Shown one piece after another: positions 9,201 through 18,095 of a stretch of DNA of 64,000 nucleotides (within the stretch, counting starts at the first letter, position 1; each line of letters begins with the position of its first letter). The stretch comes from Lautropia mirabilis (GTDB lineage: Bacteria; Pseudomonadota; Gammaproteobacteria; Burkholderiales; Burkholderiaceae_E), in NCBI RefSeq assembly GCF_900637555.1, contig NZ_LR134378.1:382001-446000 (forward strand), read 5' to 3'. The position numbers and the translations under genes were made by a program. The notes beneath the pieces were generated by a model. The model was not told the DNA's origin, did not search any database, and saw nothing but the letters and a program-made list of their open reading frames with translations.

Positions 9201-9372
9201 CCTTGGCCTGTACAGAGGTAGTCTCCTGCGATGCAGGGATATTGGTGGCATGGGCGCTGCCCACGACGCACGGCAGCATCAGCGCTGCAATGACGGCGGC
9301 CAGCGGTCGCCGGCCCTGACTGGAAGATACGGATACCGCGCGCAGGTGGCAGTCATCTCGGTTCAGAAACAT
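6202..9372 (-). CDS. Large exported protein: mucin-like low-complexity region plus beta-propeller-like C-terminal domain
   Basis: 1056 residues from ATG 9372; a GTG at 9396 is possible but lacks a ribosome binding site, whereas GGGA precedes the ATG. Residues about 20-43 form a signal peptide ending near SAHA. Residues about 45-470 are almost only Ser, Thr, Ala, Gly, Asp and Gln, in loose repeats such as GSSTTG and TASGS, turning Gln-rich before a short neutral stretch. The last 580 residues show repeated segments of the kind GRIWAATYPNNQLVSFNP and VYVGSGLAASQIYAYN, typical of SMP-30/NHL or PQQ-like beta-propeller blades; it ends in LYSWKAQ without a sorting or autotransporter signal. An extracellular or surface role is likely; the ligand is unknown. 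Confidence 0.8.
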   Translation of the reverse strand: MFLNRDDCHLRAVSVSSSQGRRPLAAVIAALMLPCVVGSAHATNIPASQETTSVQAKAGETGTAQASGSSQGSTTQAQADSSTSSAAQAQAGEQDSGTQDTPSTRPATSADGQSADSSAAAAGSSAAGQAATTGQAGSATSDTASNGSSTAASGGTSATTGAGASTTADSGSSTATGSGASTGSSSTGSSTTQASSGSDASTQAASGSEQTSSATQAAGSSQTTGSSDGSAATTGGASTSTGAAGSTSSNTASTSGAASGSDAATTAGTASGSDTASSGATTSAADTASGSSTTGTTSGSDTSSTGGSTSGSSTASTGDTASGSGSTSAAGTTAANDSSSGTGTASSGDSSATSSSTSGSGSTSTGDSASSSSTGQSAADGSSQASTTDSTTQSGGQSNVQGQTSGATSDQTQDQDATSPSNSKTEGQGQQEAQNQSQTQGQTAGTTQDAAEAQAGQSQAQAAGFVDHGIPTPVAQTRGVVSTVDQSGQDVILTWLQDWRGGYAILMVNAETGASQQFDVPFKPDGDEPSAIYLSSKNRLYTLFNSQFVEFDVASKRFTFHGKVNGKTAMSLTEDKDGRIWAATYPNNQLVSFNPQNSSLQNHGQLAKESWTQYPRSIAVDAHGWVYVGSGLAASQIYAYNIQSHATQALLSSSQRVSGTAVVTQSQSNVVYARNGQQQFMLTNGKASGLGAGARVAESNLKGGAQNLVDREFPSGRRLVSVDMHDRTLVTRDASGQQKTVKFNYTTQGAALTFVCATGDNKVCGGTRFPMHTFYYSAGDNKFDSKQLPRQPNVMAALGSRLYVAAYPDGKLFQENENGKNEFSEVLNAYPSINRPHAMLIMGGGSQIALAGTPEYGTTGGGMMFWNRSSGQKSRIDHWHLVPNHSVQAMVELSNGMLLGGTTVAPGTGGVTKATDSSELFLMDANTHEVRWRGAPVPGAKTITDLMVGADGLVYGLADSVDLFVFNPNNRQVVSVNRFSKDLGPSVYAQGTRAFVKGADGSIYVLLYNGIGKVDTKAHTVSRVVSSPVRITVGGAAANGRIYFGSNNHLYSWKAQ
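8000..9200 (-). repeat. Degenerate Ser/Thr/Ala/Gly-encoding repeat tract
   Basis: Within the large propeller protein gene the DNA is an imperfect array of short units built from GGC, AGC, ACC and GCC-type codons. No unit is conserved over more than about 15 bases, so it is codon-level low complexity and not a clean tandem array. All frames on the other strand stay open for hundreds of codons because of this composition. Such tracts are prone to length change by slippage or recombination. Confidence 0.6.
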
Positions 9373-9718
9373 GAAAACGTCCCATTGATAATTCACAAGG
9401 AAAGGGACGGCCAGTCTAGCCCGGCATGTCGGCAGACACTACAAATATCCTGCCACCACATTAACAGTGACTGACGGCGATTTACAGCCTGCATACATGG
9501 CGCATCGAATTCATGCGCTCATTACGACAGCACACGACAATACGGAAGGATGTGTCATGCCGTACCGAAAATATTGCCATCCCTCCCGAAAACCCTGACA
9601 GCAAGCCATTCTTCGGCCATCAGCCCATCTGGCAGGCCATGCGTGCAGCCCGTGATGGATCGCGCCGTCCATGGGGAAATCAAATGCTGGTACGGAAGCA
9701 GGGACGGATTATCTTCCG
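9373..9718. other. Intergenic region between slmA and the propeller-protein gene; no gene seen
   Basis: About 345 bases. Open frames here are short, unlike known proteins, and overlap the slmA 3' end. An inverted repeat CGGAAG/CTTCCG near 9694-9719 abuts the slmA stop but lacks a T-tract. The promoter of the leftward large gene must lie here; the best I can see is a TATTTG-like -10 with a poor -35 on the minus strand, not good enough to annotate. Confidence 0.4.
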
Positions 9719-10522
9719 TCAGCTCACAAAATACCCGATCTGTATACTGACATTTTCAGTGGGCATGCGCTTGAAGCCGCCCTTGGCATAACGCGCCCAG
9801 CGACCCAGCACATAGGACAGCACCAGATCTGCCCGGGCACCGGCATCGGTGTCGGCCGGCAATTGTTCCTGCACCATGGCGGTACGGAAGCACTGCTTCA
9901 GCGACAGCTCCAGCCGGTCGGTCAGCTGATTGATGCGCACCTGCAGGCGGTCGTCCTCGTTGATCAGCGCGTCGCCCACCAGCACGCGGGTCATGCCGGG
10001 GTTGCGCTCGGAGAAGGTCAGCAGCAGGTTGGTGATCTGCTGCACCTGGGCCAGACCGTGCTCTTCCTCGCGGGTGATCTGATTGATCAGCCCGAACAGC
10101 GTCGATTCGATGAATTCGATCAGCCCCTCGAACATTTGGGCCTTGCTGGCAAAGTGCCGATAAAGCGCCGCTTCCGAGACCGAAAGCTTGGCGGCCAGCG
10201 CCGCCGTGGTGACGCGCTCGCCCTTGGGCTGCTCCAGCATCTCGGCCAGCGCCTGCAGGATCTGCAGGCGGCGCTCACCGGGCTTGGGGCGCTTGCGCAC
10301 GCGGCGGCGCACATCGATCTCCTCACCCGACGAATCCGCCGACGCCTGCGCCGGCGCAGCGCCCTGCGACGCGGCAGCGCTCGCGTCCGCGCTCGCCGCC
10401 ACGCCCGCCCCCTGCCCTTCCGGCGCGGCAGCAGCCATGTCCGGTGTCGAGGCAAGCGCGGCAGCCCCGCCCACGGCGGAACCGGAGGATTCAGGGAACT
10501 GGGAGTCGACGGGATCGGTCAT
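9719..10522 (-). CDS. slmA: SlmA-type nucleoid occlusion factor (TetR family)
   Basis: 267 residues from ATG 10522. After an Ala/Ser/Gly-rich extension of about 75 residues comes a TetR helix-turn-helix (ERRLQILQALAEMLEQ, then TTAALAAKLSVSEAALYRHF) and the SlmA-specific segment with SKAQMFEGLIEFIE and YVLGRWARYAKGGFKR. SlmA binds specific chromosomal sites and blocks FtsZ ring assembly over the nucleoid. Placement directly downstream of argB is the usual arrangement in Burkholderiales. The family is normally about 200 residues, so the N-terminal low-complexity extension is extra; an internal start is possible but none has a good ribosome binding site. Confidence 0.85.
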   Translation of the reverse strand: MTDPVDSQFPESSGSAVGGAAALASTPDMAAAAPEGQGAGVAASADASAAASQGAAPAQASADSSGEEIDVRRRVRKRPKPGERRLQILQALAEMLEQPKGERVTTAALAAKLSVSEAALYRHFASKAQMFEGLIEFIESTLFGLINQITREEEHGLAQVQQITNLLLTFSERNPGMTRVLVGDALINEDDRLQVRINQLTDRLELSLKQCFRTAMVQEQLPADTDAGARADLVLSYVLGRWARYAKGGFKRMPTENVSIQIGYFVS

Positions 10523-10792
10523 GCGCGAACGGACGGTGCAGAGGGCCACGGCCCTGGGGCATTCGAAAGGTCCGCCAGTCAGAACGACAGCGGACGCGGG
10601 TATGGGGGTCGGCAGGCTGAGGGTGCCCGCGGGCGTCTTCCATTGTAGCCGGGCCTGCCCGCAGCCGGCACCCGGATCGACCGTGAAAGGCTGCAACGCC
10701 GGCTTTCACGTCCGGCAGGCCGCCCGACATCCGCACGGGTGCGGCCTGAAAGCAACACCGGCAGCCTGCCGAGCCAACCGGGTGCGGCCGAC

Positions 10793-11839
<1,047 letters not shown>

Positions 11840-11891
11840 TCAGATCGTCAGACCTTTTGGGGAACGGTATCGAAGAAACCGGGCAGCCCCC

Positions 11892-13823
11892 TCAGACCAG
11901 CGCCGCGCGCCGTGCCGCGTTCAGACTCAGCTGGCTCTGGATGCGGGCCCGCAGCCACTGCTCCAGCTGGTCCGCCGGCAGCGGCTTGCTCAACAGGTAA
12001 CCCTGCATCTGATCACAGCCATAGCCACGCAGGAAATCGACCTGCGCCTCGGTCTCGACCCCCTCGGCCACCACATACATGCCCATGCCATGACCCAGCG
12101 CGATGATGGCGCGGGCAATGGCGATGTTGTCGGACCCGTCGCCAGCCTCCGACAGGAACGAGCGGTCGATCTTCAGTGTGCGCGGGCTGAAGTTGCTCAG
12201 ATAGCTCAGCGACGAGTGGCCGGTACCGAAATCGTCGATGGCCAGGCTCACCCCCATGTCCGCCAGGCGGCGCAACATGCGCACGTTGTCGCCGGCGTTG
12301 TCCACAAAGATGGTCTCGGTCAGCTCCAGCTCCAGGTAGCGCGCCTCCAGGCCCGTTTCCTTCAGGATGCCGGCCACCGTGTCCACGAAGCCGCGCTGCT
12401 GCAGCTGCCGCGCCGAGACGTTCACGGCCACACTCACCGGCGGCAACCCGCGCGCACGCCAGGTCATCACCTGGTTGCAGGCTTCACGCAGCACCCAGGC
12501 GCCGGCCGGCACGATCAGGCCAGTCTCTTCCAGCGCCGGAATGAACTGATCCGGCATCACCATGGGCTTGCCTTCGGGCTGCCAGCGCAGCAGCGCCTCC
12601 ACGCCCGTCACCACGCCCGTCACGGTATGCACCTTGGGCTGGTAGTACAGCAGGAATTCCTCGTTGGCCAGCGCCCGACGCAGCGCCTGACCCAGCTCGT
12701 CACGCGCCTCGGCCTGCATATCCATGTTCTGGTCATGAATGGCATAGCTGCCCGAGCCCTGGTTCTTGGCAAAGATCTTGGCCAGCTCCGCCTCGCGGAT
12801 CAGCTTCTCGGCCGTGATGGCACGGCCCGCCCGATGGCTGGCCCCCACGCTGGCCGACAGATACAGCTGATAGGGCCCCACCTCGAAGGCGTTGCCCAAC
12901 GCATCCAGCACGCCGCGGGCAAAGGCCTCCGTCACCGGGGCCGAACGGGGCATGGCCTCCACCAGCAGCAGAAAGACATCGCCACCCGGCGTGCCCATCA
13001 GCACCGGCGGCAGATCGGCCTCGCGCGCCAGTGCATCTATTCGGACACGAATCACCTTGGCCACCTGCTCCAGCAGCAGGTCGGCACAGCTCTGCCCTAC
13101 GGCACCGTTGACCATCTTGAAATGATCAAGGTCCAGATGAAACAGCGTGCATTCGGTGCCATCGCGTTCCGAACGCACCAGCGCATCCCGCACACCCTCG
13201 ATGAAGGCATTGCGATCCAGCACGCCCTGCTCTGCCAACCCTGAGACGCGAGCCACCTCACGCCCCTGCCCGCGCGTGCGGCGGTATCCCTGCACGGCCA
13301 CCAGCGCGATGCAGGCGCCCACCACCAGCACCAGTGAACCCACACCCAGCATGTGCCACAGCAGCGGCTTGCTGCTGCGGATGATCTCGATATCGGCCCG
13401 CAGCGCCGGAACGCCACGCAGCGGCGTCGTCACGGAAAACACCGGCCCATGGGGTACACCACCCCGCTGCGCCAGAATGACGCCGTTGGCATCGCGCACC
13501 ATCTGCCGCCCCTCGAATTCCATGGGAGGCAATTGCTGCAGCAAGGCACTGATGCTGCGTGCGGTTGACGATCCGCCTTCCTCTGCATCCACGGCATCCG
13601 CCGAACTGCTTCGCGCCCTGACATCCTGCTGCAACAGGCGCTCGCGCAGGAACTCGGCATCCGCACGGGCCGTCTCCAGCATCTCGTGTTCAGCGGACGT
13701 CCAGGCGTAATGGAAGTAGGCCGTGGGTGCCGCCAGCAAGGCCACGATGCCCAGCACGGCGAGCGCGCGCATGACGTTGCCGCCCGCCCTGCCCGACCCG
13801 AAACGCTGCGCTGCAGAATTCAT
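11892..13823 (-). CDS. Membrane GGDEF/EAL protein, probable c-di-GMP phosphodiesterase with degenerate GGDEF
   Basis: 643 residues from ATG 13823. A transmembrane helix at about residues 17-39, a short periplasmic region, and a second helix near 155-178 enclose a sensor loop. The GGDEF-like domain (about 205-340) has GGDVF in place of GGDEF near residue 280, so cyclase activity is doubtful. The EAL domain (about 385-640) keeps VEALLRW, the ELTET segment, DDFGTGHSSLSYL, LKIDRSF, AEGVET and QGYLLSKPL, consistent with active hydrolysis of c-di-GMP to pGpG. It lies alone between argB and hslU. The degenerate GGDEF may bind GTP as an allosteric site, as in other hybrid proteins. The input signal is unknown. 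Confidence 0.85.
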   Translation of the reverse strand: MNSAAQRFGSGRAGGNVMRALAVLGIVALLAAPTAYFHYAWTSAEHEMLETARADAEFLRERLLQQDVRARSSSADAVDAEEGGSSTARSISALLQQLPPMEFEGRQMVRDANGVILAQRGGVPHGPVFSVTTPLRGVPALRADIEIIRSSKPLLWHMLGVGSLVLVVGACIALVAVQGYRRTRGQGREVARVSGLAEQGVLDRNAFIEGVRDALVRSERDGTECTLFHLDLDHFKMVNGAVGQSCADLLLEQVAKVIRVRIDALAREADLPPVLMGTPGGDVFLLLVEAMPRSAPVTEAFARGVLDALGNAFEVGPYQLYLSASVGASHRAGRAITAEKLIREAELAKIFAKNQGSGSYAIHDQNMDMQAEARDELGQALRRALANEEFLLYYQPKVHTVTGVVTGVEALLRWQPEGKPMVMPDQFIPALEETGLIVPAGAWVLREACNQVMTWRARGLPPVSVAVNVSARQLQQRGFVDTVAGILKETGLEARYLELELTETIFVDNAGDNVRMLRRLADMGVSLAIDDFGTGHSSLSYLSNFSPRTLKIDRSFLSEAGDGSDNIAIARAIIALGHGMGMYVVAEGVETEAQVDFLRGYGCDQMQGYLLSKPLPADQLEQWLRARIQSQLSLNAARRAALV

Positions 13824-14046
13824 CTGCCCGTCCGACCTCGCTTGATGGGCCGCGGAACACTGTCCGCGACGATCGGCCGGCAGCACGCGCCGCCCCCTGG
13901 ACAGCCATGCACGCCCGACCCCGACCGGGACGTGTCATGAACACGGCTCCCGATCGGCAATCTAAACAAGGGGAAATGTCACGGCGAACCACCACCAGCC
14001 GGACGGACAGCCACGACGCCATCAACGGCGGGTGGCCGGTGCTGCA

Positions 14047-15399
14047 TCACAGCACGTAGCGCGACAGGTCCTCGTCGCGAGCGATGTCGCCCAGACGCTC
14101 CTCGACAAAGGCGGCATCGATCACCACCGTCTCGCCCGAGCGGCGATCGCCCTGGAACGACACCTCTTCCAGCAGCCGTTCCATGACCGTCTGCAGCCGA
14201 CGGGCGCCGATGTTCTCGGTCCCCTCGTTCACGCGGAAGGCGGTCTCGGCCAGCTTGTTGATGCCGTCCTCGCGGAAGTCCAGCGTGATGCCCTCGGTGG
14301 CCAGCAGCGCCTGATACTGCTTGGTGAGGCTGGCATCGGTCTCGGTCAGAATGCGACGGAAATCCTCCACCGACAGCGAGCTGAGTTCCACGCGGATGGG
14401 GAAGCGCCCCTGCAGTTCCGGCACCAGGTCGGACGGCTTGGACAGATGGAACGCCCCCGACGCGATGAACAGGATGTGGTCGGTCTTGACCACACCATAG
14501 CGCGTGTTGACGGCCGTGCCCTCCACCAGTGGCAGCAGGTCACGCTGCACGCCCTGACGGGAAACGTCGCCACCCTGCACGCCGCTGCGCACGGCAATCT
14601 TGTCGATCTCGTCCAGGAAGACGATACCGTTCTGCTCGACGTTGGCCAGCGCGGTGAGCTTGATCTCCTCGTCGTTGACCAGCTTGCCGGCCTCTTCGTC
14701 CACCAGCAGTTTCATGGCTTCGGCAATGCGCATCTTGCGTTGACGCGTCTTGCCGGGCAGCCCCTGCATCATGCCCTGCAGCTGGTTGGTCAGTTCCTCC
14801 ATGCCGGCCGGCCCCATGATGCCGATGTTCGGCATCGGCTGCGCCACGTCGATCTCGATTTCCTTGTCATCGAGATCGCCTTCGCGCAGGCGCTTGCGGA
14901 ACTTCTGGCGGGCCACCGAATCGTCGGCGGTGGAGATGGGCTTTTCCAGGTCACGGTAGTCCGTGGGGGCACGCTGATGGGCCGACGACGGCAGCAGCGC
15001 ATCCAGCACACGCTCCTCGGCCAGGTCGCGGGCACGTGCATCCACGCGCTGCTTGGCGCGGTCGCGCTCTTCCTTGATGGCGGCTTCCATCAGGTCGCGG
15101 ATGATCGAATCCACGTCCTTGCCCACGTAGCCCACCTCGGTGAACTTGGTGGCCTCGATCTTGATGAACGGCGCGTTGGCCAGCCGGGCCAGGCGGCGGG
15201 CAATCTCGGTCTTGCCCACGCCGGTGGGACCGATCATCAGGATGTTCTTGGGCACGATCTCGTGGCGCAGCGGCTCGGCCACCTGCTGGCGACGCCAGCG
15301 GTTGCGCAGTGCAATGGCCACCGCGCGCTTGGCCTTGTCCTGGCCGATGATGTGCTTGTCCAGTTCGGAGACGATCTCCTGCGGCGTCATCTGCGTCAT
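14047..15399 (-). CDS. hslU: HslU, ATPase subunit of the HslUV protease
   Basis: 450 residues from ATG 15399. Walker [16 protein letters not shown] near the N-terminus, Walker [12 protein letters not shown] in the middle, an I-domain between them, and the conserved C-terminal tail ending SRYVL that inserts into HslV. It unfolds substrates and feeds them to HslV. The start codon overlaps the hslV stop in ATGA, indicating translational coupling. A further in-frame start at 15438 lies inside hslV and is not needed. Confidence 0.97.
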   Translation of the reverse strand: MTQMTPQEIVSELDKHIIGQDKAKRAVAIALRNRWRRQQVAEPLRHEIVPKNILMIGPTGVGKTEIARRLARLANAPFIKIEATKFTEVGYVGKDVDSIIRDLMEAAIKEERDRAKQRVDARARDLAEERVLDALLPSSAHQRAPTDYRDLEKPISTADDSVARQKFRKRLREGDLDDKEIEIDVAQPMPNIGIMGPAGMEELTNQLQGMMQGLPGKTRQRKMRIAEAMKLLVDEEAGKLVNDEEIKLTALANVEQNGIVFLDEIDKIAVRSGVQGGDVSRQGVQRDLLPLVEGTAVNTRYGVVKTDHILFIASGAFHLSKPSDLVPELQGRFPIRVELSSLSVEDFRRILTETDASLTKQYQALLATEGITLDFREDGINKLAETAFRVNEGTENIGARRLQTVMERLLEEVSFQGDRRSGETVVIDAAFVEERLGDIARDEDLSRYVL

Positions 15400-15914
15400 A
15401 GTGTCTCGATCGTGTGGTTCTGGTTGGTGTAGATGCACAGATCACCCGCAATCTTCAGCGATTTCTGCACGATCTCGGTCGGAGAAAGCTCGGTGTTCTC
15501 CAGAAGCGCCAGCGCAGCCGACTGCGCATACGCGCCGCCCGACCCGATGGCCACCAGCCCGTGCTCGGGCTCCAGCACGTCACCGTTGCCGGTGATGATG
15601 AGGGAATGCTGCTTGTCGGCCACGGCCAGCATGGCCTCCAGGCGACGCAGCACGCGGTCGGTGCGCCATTCCTTGGCCAGCTCCACGGCCGCCTTCATCA
15701 GGTTGGCCGGATAGCGCTCCAGTTGTGCCTCGAAACGGTCGAAGAGCGTGAAGGCGTCTGCCGTTCCGCCGGCAAAGCCGGCCAGCACCTTGTTGCCCCC
15801 CAGGCGGCGCACCTTGCGCGCGGTGCCCTTGACCACGATGTTGCCGAGGGTGACCTGACCGTCCCCCCCCAGGGCGACGCTGTCGCCTCTTCTGACAGAT
15901 ACGATGGTTGTCAT
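15396..15914 (-). CDS. hslV: HslV, peptidase subunit of the HslUV protease
   Basis: 172 residues. After removal of the initiator Met the mature protein begins with the catalytic Thr (TTIVSVRRG), followed by the family motifs [18 protein letters not shown] and [29 protein letters not shown] lies near the end. It forms the proteolytic double ring of the HslUV complex in the cytoplasm. It is translationally coupled to hslU. Heat-shock control is known for the family, but I see no convincing sigma-32 promoter in the 138 bases upstream. Confidence 0.97.
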   Translation of the reverse strand: MTTIVSVRRGDSVALGGDGQVTLGNIVVKGTARKVRRLGGNKVLAGFAGGTADAFTLFDRFEAQLERYPANLMKAAVELAKEWRTDRVLRRLEAMLAVADKQHSLIITGNGDVLEPEHGLVAIGSGGAYAQSAALALLENTELSPTEIVQKSLKIAGDLCIYTNQNHTIETL

Positions 15915-15998
15915 GATGGTCCTGAAAGAGTTCCGGCGCCAGGAGGGAGCCGGAGGGGTTTCAGGACATATGGGGGGCCATCGGTCGATTTCAATGGC

Positions 15999-16022
15999 AA
16001 GGGGCCCTTCCGGGCCCCTTTT
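15999..16022 (-). terminator. Stem-loop between the STAS gene and hslV, probable weak terminator
   Basis: Perfect 9-bp stem AAGGGGCCC/GGGCCCCTT with loop TTCC. In the direction of the leftward genes only two T follow directly; on the plus strand there are four. It lies 30 bases after the STAS gene stop and about 85 before the hslV start, so it may limit read-through into hslVU. Confidence 0.45.
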
Positions 16023-16052
16023 CGGCCTGGCCGCATGCGGCCAGGGTCTGCA

Positions 16053-17390
16053 TCAGGCGTGACGCAGCTGCAGCTCGGCCAGGTCGCCCAGGCCCATCAC
16101 GATCATCAGATAGGCCACCAGATAGCTGGGCTGGCGGATGGTGACGGGCTTGCCACCGGCCTGCAGCGACACCACTTCGTTGAGCAGCTCGCTGGCGCAG
16201 GCAAAGTCGATGCGCACCAGCTGACGGCAGTCCAGCGTCACTTCGCGGCGGTCTTCGGCCCAGGCACGCAGCCGACGGAACATGGTCTCGGCACGGCCGG
16301 TCAGCACGCCCGACAGCGCGAACATCTCGCCCACGTAGGGTTGCAGCGTCTCGCTGGTTTCCTCTTCGGGCTCGCTGTCAGCCAGCAGCACATGCACGGA
16401 ATCCGGCAGCGGCTCCCACGACGGCGGGGAGACCTCGTAGGTCACGCAATACTCAATGGCCAGGTCCTCGAATTCCTGCTGGCGGCCCAGCATGCGCAGG
16501 GCCATCAGCCGCAGCTGCCAGCAGTGCTCGTCCGGATCACGGCGGCCACTCTCGGTCATCACCGACAGCGCCTTCTCCAGGGCTTCCACACCGCAGATCG
16601 TCAGCTCATGGCGCGCCTTGCGGAAATCACGGAACGTGCGCAGCAGCAGATCCGCACCGATCATGTCGATGCTGGTGACGCGGCTGAAGTCGACGCGCAG
16701 CTGGCGCTTGCGCTGGATGGCACGTGTCATCTGCTCGGTCTGCTTCACCACCTGGGCATCGATCACCGGCGGGAACAGCACCGTGGACGACAGGACCGCA
16801 GCCTGCTCTTCCTGCTGATTGGGCAGCACCAGTTCGTCCACCCAGGCGGGCGGCGACAGTTCGAAGGACGAGGCGTATTCCACCGCCAGGTTCTCGAATT
16901 CGGTCCGGTGCCCGCTGGCCTGATAAAGCTCCAGCAGCATCTTCCAGCCCAGGCGGGTATGCTCGCCCAGCTGCTTCTGATCAATGGCCTGGCGCAGGTT
17001 CTGCGTTGCTTCGCTCACCTGGCCATTGGCAAACAGCACCGACACTTCTTCCAGCACCGGCAGCAGGCCGGAACTCTGGATCTCGATGGCGCCTTCACGC
17101 GGACGCGCCAGCACGGAAGGCCGGCCCGACACATCGTTGGCAGCCTGCTCGGCCGATTCCGCCGCAGCAGCCGGAGCCTGAGCCTGCCCGGCCTTCGCCT
17201 CCTGCTGCATCAACGCCGGATTGGCAACCGAAACCCCCTCCTGCACCATCTGCGATTCGATCTCGTCGATCTTCTCGGCGGTGCGACGGGCGATTTCACG
17301 AGCGCTCAACCCGCTGGTCGATTCCGGCGACGGAGCGGCTTCGCTCTTGTTCCGGTTTTTTTTCCTGCTGAAAAAAGAAAAGAATCCCAC
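16053..17390 (-). CDS. Two-STAS-like-domain protein of unknown function
   Basis: 445 residues from GTG 17390, chosen because a G-rich ribosome binding site lies ten bases upstream and the protein then starts with GFFSFFSRKK; the frame stays open to 17519. Residues about 1-100 are charged and Ala/Gln-rich linker. Two STAS-like segments follow, one around RQLRVDFSRVTSIDMIGADLL and one at the C-terminus around VTLDCRQLVRIDFACASELL, separated by a helical region repeating the phrase 'EFxxLAxEYxxxxExSPPxW'. STAS domains usually act as regulatory interaction modules. Homologues next to hslV are common in Burkholderiales as far as I recall, but no function is established. Confidence 0.75.
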   Translation of the reverse strand: MGFFSFFSRKKNRNKSEAAPSPESTSGLSAREIARRTAEKIDEIESQMVQEGVSVANPALMQQEAKAGQAQAPAAAAESAEQAANDVSGRPSVLARPREGAIEIQSSGLLPVLEEVSVLFANGQVSEATQNLRQAIDQKQLGEHTRLGWKMLLELYQASGHRTEFENLAVEYASSFELSPPAWVDELVLPNQQEEQAAVLSSTVLFPPVIDAQVVKQTEQMTRAIQRKRQLRVDFSRVTSIDMIGADLLLRTFRDFRKARHELTICGVEALEKALSVMTESGRRDPDEHCWQLRLMALRMLGRQQEFEDLAIEYCVTYEVSPPSWEPLPDSVHVLLADSEPEEETSETLQPYVGEMFALSGVLTGRAETMFRRLRAWAEDRREVTLDCRQLVRIDFACASELLNEVVSLQAGGKPVTIRQPSYLVAYLMIVMGLGDLAELQLRHA

Positions 17391-17569
17391 GGACGTATGC
17401 CCCCTGACTGGCTCGTTTTTCAGTGTAGCACCGGCTGCCGTGCCGACCACCCCATCGGCGCCCCGCCAGTCGGGCCAGAGTATCCAGCCAGCCGGAACAC
17501 CTGTTAAAGGGCCTTTCAAGCACCGCCAGTCAGCTGTACCCGACCGTCCGCCCTGCAGAATCCCACAAG

Positions 17570-17594
17570 AAAAAAGGGGGCGATTGCCCCCTTT
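17570..17594 (-). terminator. Intrinsic terminator downstream of dksA
   Basis: Stem GGGGGC/GCCCCC (17576-17581 with 17586-17591), loop of four, preceded by AAA and followed on the minus strand by six T. It lies about 60 bases after the dksA stop. Confidence 0.85.
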
Positions 17595-17652
17595 CTCTGC
17601 GAAAGTGTGCCGACCACATCATGTCGTCGGCCTTTGCGCCACAGGATGGTGC

Positions 17653-18078
17653 TCAGTCACCGTACAGTTTCTGGCGCAGCTCACGGCGCTGCTGTGCTTC
17701 CAGCGACAGCGTGGCGGTGGGACGTGCCAGCAGGCGCGGAATGCCGATGGGATCACCGGTTTCCTCGCAGTAGCCGTAGTCGCCACTGTCGATCTGGGCC
17801 AGTGCCTGCTCGATCTTCTTCAGCAGCTTGCGCTCGCGGTCGCGGGTACGCAGCTCCAGCGCATGCTCTTCCTCGATCGTGGCACGGTCAGCCGGATCAG
17901 GAACGATGACGGTCTCGCGCAGATGCTCGGTGGTTTCACCGGCATTGTTGCGGATGTCTCTTTCCATCTGGCGCAGCCTGTCACGGAAGAATTCCAGCTG
18001 CACGTCGTTCATGTAGTCATCCTCGGACATCTTGAGGATGGCGTCTTCGGTCAGAACGGCCTGGTTCGCGGTTGTCAT
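17653..18078 (-). CDS. dksA: DksA, RNA polymerase-binding transcription factor (zinc-ligand-poor form)
   Basis: 141 residues from ATG 18078. The coiled-coil arm (EDDYMNDVQLEFFRDRL to EERKL-type helix) carries the acidic tip around VPDPADRAT, which enters the RNA polymerase secondary channel to act with ppGpp. In the globular domain the canonical CxxC...CxxC zinc finger is reduced to CEET and LSLEA: only the first Cys remains, with Thr, Ser and Ala at the other ligand positions. This resembles zinc-independent DksA2 of Pseudomonas. The G3E GTPase gene lies 17 bases upstream on the same strand, so both are co-transcribed, and a strong terminator follows. Confidence 0.92.
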   Translation of the reverse strand: MTTANQAVLTEDAILKMSEDDYMNDVQLEFFRDRLRQMERDIRNNAGETTEHLRETVIVPDPADRATIEEEHALELRTRDRERKLLKKIEQALAQIDSGDYGYCEETGDPIGIPRLLARPTATLSLEAQQRRELRQKLYGD

Positions 18079-18095
18079 AGGAGCTCCTTGTACTT

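Noticed and set aside
7690-9221. Three long plus-strand open frames opposite the Ser/Thr-rich region
   Set aside because: All are low-complexity translations of the same repetitive tract in other frames; only the minus-strand frame has a signal peptide and a folded domain.
9513-9791. Small plus-strand open frame between the large protein gene and slmA
   Set aside because: No ribosome binding site, no homology that I recognise, and its end runs antisense into slmA.
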